NCBI GenBank assembly: GCA_030840665.1 | Contig: JAVEEB010000259.1 | Coordinates: 1-6,918, forward strand | Reading direction: 5' to 3' | DNA length: 6,918 nucleotides | Origin: Frankiaceae bacterium | GTDB taxonomy: Bacteria > Actinomycetota > Actinomycetes > JAVEEB01 | Part shown: positions 5,057-6,918 of the stretch, one piece after another | How the letters are laid out: each line of letters starts with the position of its first letter | Numbering within the stretch: position 1 is the stretch's first letter | Notes under the pieces: generated by a model | The model's input: the letters and a program-made list of their open reading frames with translations, nothing else | Told to the model about the DNA's origin: nothing | Databases searched by the model: none | Program-made: the position numbers and the translations under genes

Positions 5057-6626
5057 ACAAGCCGTGGCGGATCTTCCGGGGGGCAACCTTCGGGTCTTGT
5101 CGCGCTCGGGGCACGGTCGCGGTGCCGTGCGCCACGCGCCGGGTGGGTTTTACGGGGCGGGCAGCGCGGTGGAGGTGGTCCAGTCGTTGGCGCGGTGCGG
5201 GATCCCGGGGTCGTTGTCGTCCGGGGACGTGCTCGCGTTGCTGGGGGCGGTCCCGCCGTCGGAGTACGCGATCGTGGTGGTCGCGGCGTTGCAACGCCGC
5301 CCGTTGGGCGCGGAGCAGCGGGTCGCGGTGCTCTCGTTGTGGACCCGGATGTCGTCGTGGGTGACGGCGCAGACCGACGCGGCGATCGTCGCGGTCGCCG
5401 GCCGGGTGGAGCCGGAGCCCGACGACTGGACCCGCGACGAGGTGGCCCTCGCGATGCGGTTGTCGACGCGGACGTCACCGGCGCGGGTGTTCCAGGCGCG
5501 GCAACGCTGCGGCCGGCTGGCGCGGTTCGGGGCGGCGCTCGCCGCGGGGGTGCTCCTGCCCGGGCAGGCCGATGACGCGGTCAGTGAACTGCTCGACGCG
5601 TCCGCTGCCGTGGTGGACCGGGTCGCCGACCGGGTGCTGCCCGGAGCCGGGGTGCTCACCCGCCCGCAGTTCGGGCGCGCGTTACGCAAAGCGGTGATCG
5701 CCGCCGACGCGCCGGCCGCCGCGTTGCGGCACGAGGAAGCGAAAAAGGACCGCGGCGTGTGGATCCGCCCGCGGCCGGACGGGATGGCGGAGGTTGTCGC
5801 GTTGATGACCGCGGTGGAAGCGGTCACCTACATCCGCGGGTTGGACGCCGCCGCGCAGCAGATCATCACCGACTACAAGACGGCCGTCGCCGCGGCCGCT
5901 CTCGACGACCCGGACGCCGTGTTCGGCGTGCCGCTGATGGGGCCGGCGCGCTGCGACGCGATGCTCGGCTGGGCGCACCGAGCCCACGCCGACCCGACGC
6001 TGCCGCGGGCGCACGGGCGCCGCACCGAGATCGGCGTGACGATGACGATGGACACCTACCTCGGTCTCACCGACGACCCGGCGATCCTCGACGGGTACGG
6101 CCCGATCTGCGCCGAGCAGGCCCGCGAACTCCTCCCCGAAGCGACCCTGCGCCGGCTAATCACCGACGACCTGTCCGGGGAACTGTTGGACTACGGCCAC
6201 AAAACGTACCGGCCGCCGCAACACCTAGAAGATCACGTCATCGCCCGCAGCCCCCGCTGCCTGATCCACGGATGCCCGCAACCCGCCCGCCAGTGTCACC
6301 TCGATCACCGGGTGCCGTTCGACGCCGGCGGACCGACCAGCGCCGACAACCTCGACCCGCTCTGCGAACGCCATCACCTCATGAAACACAAAGGAGGCTG
6401 GCAGCTGCTCACAGACACGACCGGCAACCTGTCGCTGATCACCGCCGCCGGCGTCCGCTACCCGATCCGCCGCGAAGCGATCGACCCGTCCTTCGACGGA
6501 CGCGACTACCTGCCACTGACCATCCCGGACGCCGCGCTCCTGGAACGCGCGATCGCCCACGCCAACATCTGGCTCACCACCGACGCCCAACGCCACAAAG
6601 CCGCCGACCTCGAGCCACCGTTCTGA
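5049..6626 (+). CDS. DUF222 and HNH endonuclease domain protein (13E12 repeat family)
   Basis: The protein has 525 residues. The N-terminal two thirds (about 60-360) is Ala-rich, helical DUF222. The C-terminal domain is an HNH nuclease with probable zinc ligands Cys404 and Cys409 (CLIHGC) and Cys439 and His442 (CERHH), and active-site candidates Asp419-His420 (HLDHRVPF), Asn434 and His443. All key residues are present, so a metal-dependent DNA endonuclease activity is likely, though no member's cellular role is settled to my knowledge. Members of this family occur in many copies per actinobacterial genome (the 13E12 repeats of mycobacteria). I chose the ATG at 5049 because it follows a -10 hexamer at leaderless spacing and lies within a LexA box; the 34-codon upstream extension crosses the promoter and reads as non-family sequence. 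SOS induction is predicted. The CDF gene converges on it. No terminal repeats or intron/intein boundaries were seen. Confidence 0.93.
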   Translation: MFEQAVADLPGGNLRVLSRSGHGRGAVRHAPGGFYGAGSAVEVVQSLARCGIPGSLSSGDVLALLGAVPPSEYAIVVVAALQRRPLGAEQRVAVLSLWTRMSSWVTAQTDAAIVAVAGRVEPEPDDWTRDEVALAMRLSTRTSPARVFQARQRCGRLARFGAALAAGVLLPGQADDAVSELLDASAAVVDRVADRVLPGAGVLTRPQFGRALRKAVIAADAPAAALRHEEAKKDRGVWIRPRPDGMAEVVALMTAVEAVTYIRGLDAAAQQIITDYKTAVAAAALDDPDAVFGVPLMGPARCDAMLGWAHRAHADPTLPRAHGRRTEIGVTMTMDTYLGLTDDPAILDGYGPICAEQARELLPEATLRRLITDDLSGELLDYGHKTYRPPQHLEDHVIARSPRCLIHGCPQPARQCHLDHRVPFDAGGPTSADNLDPLCERHHLMKHKGGWQLLTDTTGNLSLITAAGVRYPIRREAIDPSFDGRDYLPLTIPDAALLERAIAHANIWLTTDAQRHKAADLEPPF

Positions 6627-6661
6627 GGCGAGGGTCAGCTGCCCAACACCGGCCGCGTTGG

Positions 6662-6918
6662 TTACGTGAGGTAGCGCACGTCCGGCTCGAGATAGATGAC
6701 ACGAGCGTCCGGTACTGCGGCGCGCATGCGTACTTCGGCGGCGTCGATCGCAGCGGCCATCTCTGCGTAGCCGATCGACGAGGCCATCTCTACCTTCGCG
6801 GCGACGAGGATGTCCTCGGGGCCCATCTGCAACGTGCGCATGTGAATGATGCTGTGGATGTCCGGCGTCGCGAGGATGGCAGCGTCCAGAGCCGCACGGG
6901 TCGTCGCATCGGCCGACT
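6662..6918 (-). CDS. C-terminal end of a cation diffusion facilitator (CDF) transporter (partial)
   Basis: On the minus strand a frame enters from the window edge and runs 84 codons to a TAA at 6664-6662. The translation contains IIHMRTLQMGPEDILVAAK, then IDAAEVRMRAAVPDAR and finally VIYLEPDVRYLT. This is the cytoplasmic dimerisation domain that ends CDF-family metal-cation/proton antiporters, which export Zn, Co, Fe or Mn from the cytoplasm; the His-x-Arg-Thr segment followed by GPED and the terminal IYLEPD are characteristic. The transmembrane part, with its metal-site residues, lies outside the window, so the substrate cannot be judged. It converges on the HNH gene with 35 bases between the stop codons and no obvious strong hairpin there. 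Confidence 0.86.
   Translation of the reverse strand, partial: SADATTRAALDAAILATPDIHSIIHMRTLQMGPEDILVAAKVEMASSIGYAEMAAAIDAAEVRMRAAVPDARVIYLEPDVRYLT

Noticed and set aside
5049..6626. HNH gene as a mobile homing element, intein or transposon
   Set aside because: The HNH domain sits in the usual DUF222 context with its own chromosomal-type promoter; I found no terminal inverted repeats, target duplications, intron or intein boundaries.
6627..6661. Bidirectional terminator between the HNH and CDF genes
   Set aside because: Only short imperfect pairing (CAAC with GTTG around a mismatched GC core); not strong enough to call.

Overview
The window is very GC-rich, with G or C at almost every third codon position. 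It uses GTG as well as ATG starts, has promoters placed so close to start codons that the transcripts are probably leaderless, and carries families typical of Actinobacteria: a DUF7455 zinc-finger-like protein, DUF2993/LmeA, a TipA-type MerR regulator and a DUF222-HNH '13E12 repeat' endonuclease. A high-GC actinomycete chromosome is the best reading. I cannot place it to genus. I see no tRNA, rRNA, CRISPR array, insertion sequence, phage gene or plasmid function.

Layout. (1) 1-398: the first 25 codons of an unidentified minus-strand gene diverge from a small DUF7455 gene, which ends at a strong hairpin terminator. (2) 595-2099: an SDR oxidoreductase of the YghA/YdaD stress type converges on a minus-strand nitroreductase. 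(3) 2100-4100: a 122-bp divergent intergenic region carries several short dyads. It is followed by a tight plus-strand run of an ABC ATPase without a visible permease, a 99-residue acidic protein of unknown function, and a membrane-anchored DUF2993 lipid-binding protein. (4) 4108-4959: a TipA-like MerR regulator with its own MerR-type promoter (19-bp spacer) and a hairpin after its stop. (5) 4987-6626: a DUF222-HNH endonuclease gene whose promoter and start codon are overlapped by a perfect actinobacterial LexA (SOS) box. (6) 6662-6918: the C-terminus of a CDF metal-cation transporter converges on it.

Most of this is ordinary chromosomal accessory content, not one coherent new system. The best leads are regulatory. 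The MerR protein is collinear, without gaps, with my recollection of Streptomyces TipAL. It keeps the internal ATG and Shine-Dalgarno sequence that would produce a separate TipAS-like ligand-binding protein, but it has Gly where TipAL has the thiopeptide-capturing Cys214. The HNH endonuclease appears to be under direct SOS control. The dyads in front of the nitroreductase suggest an operator for a regulator encoded elsewhere. The SDR, nitroreductase, ABC ATPase and TipA-like regulator are all compatible with stress or xenobiotic response, but nothing shows that they share a pathway.
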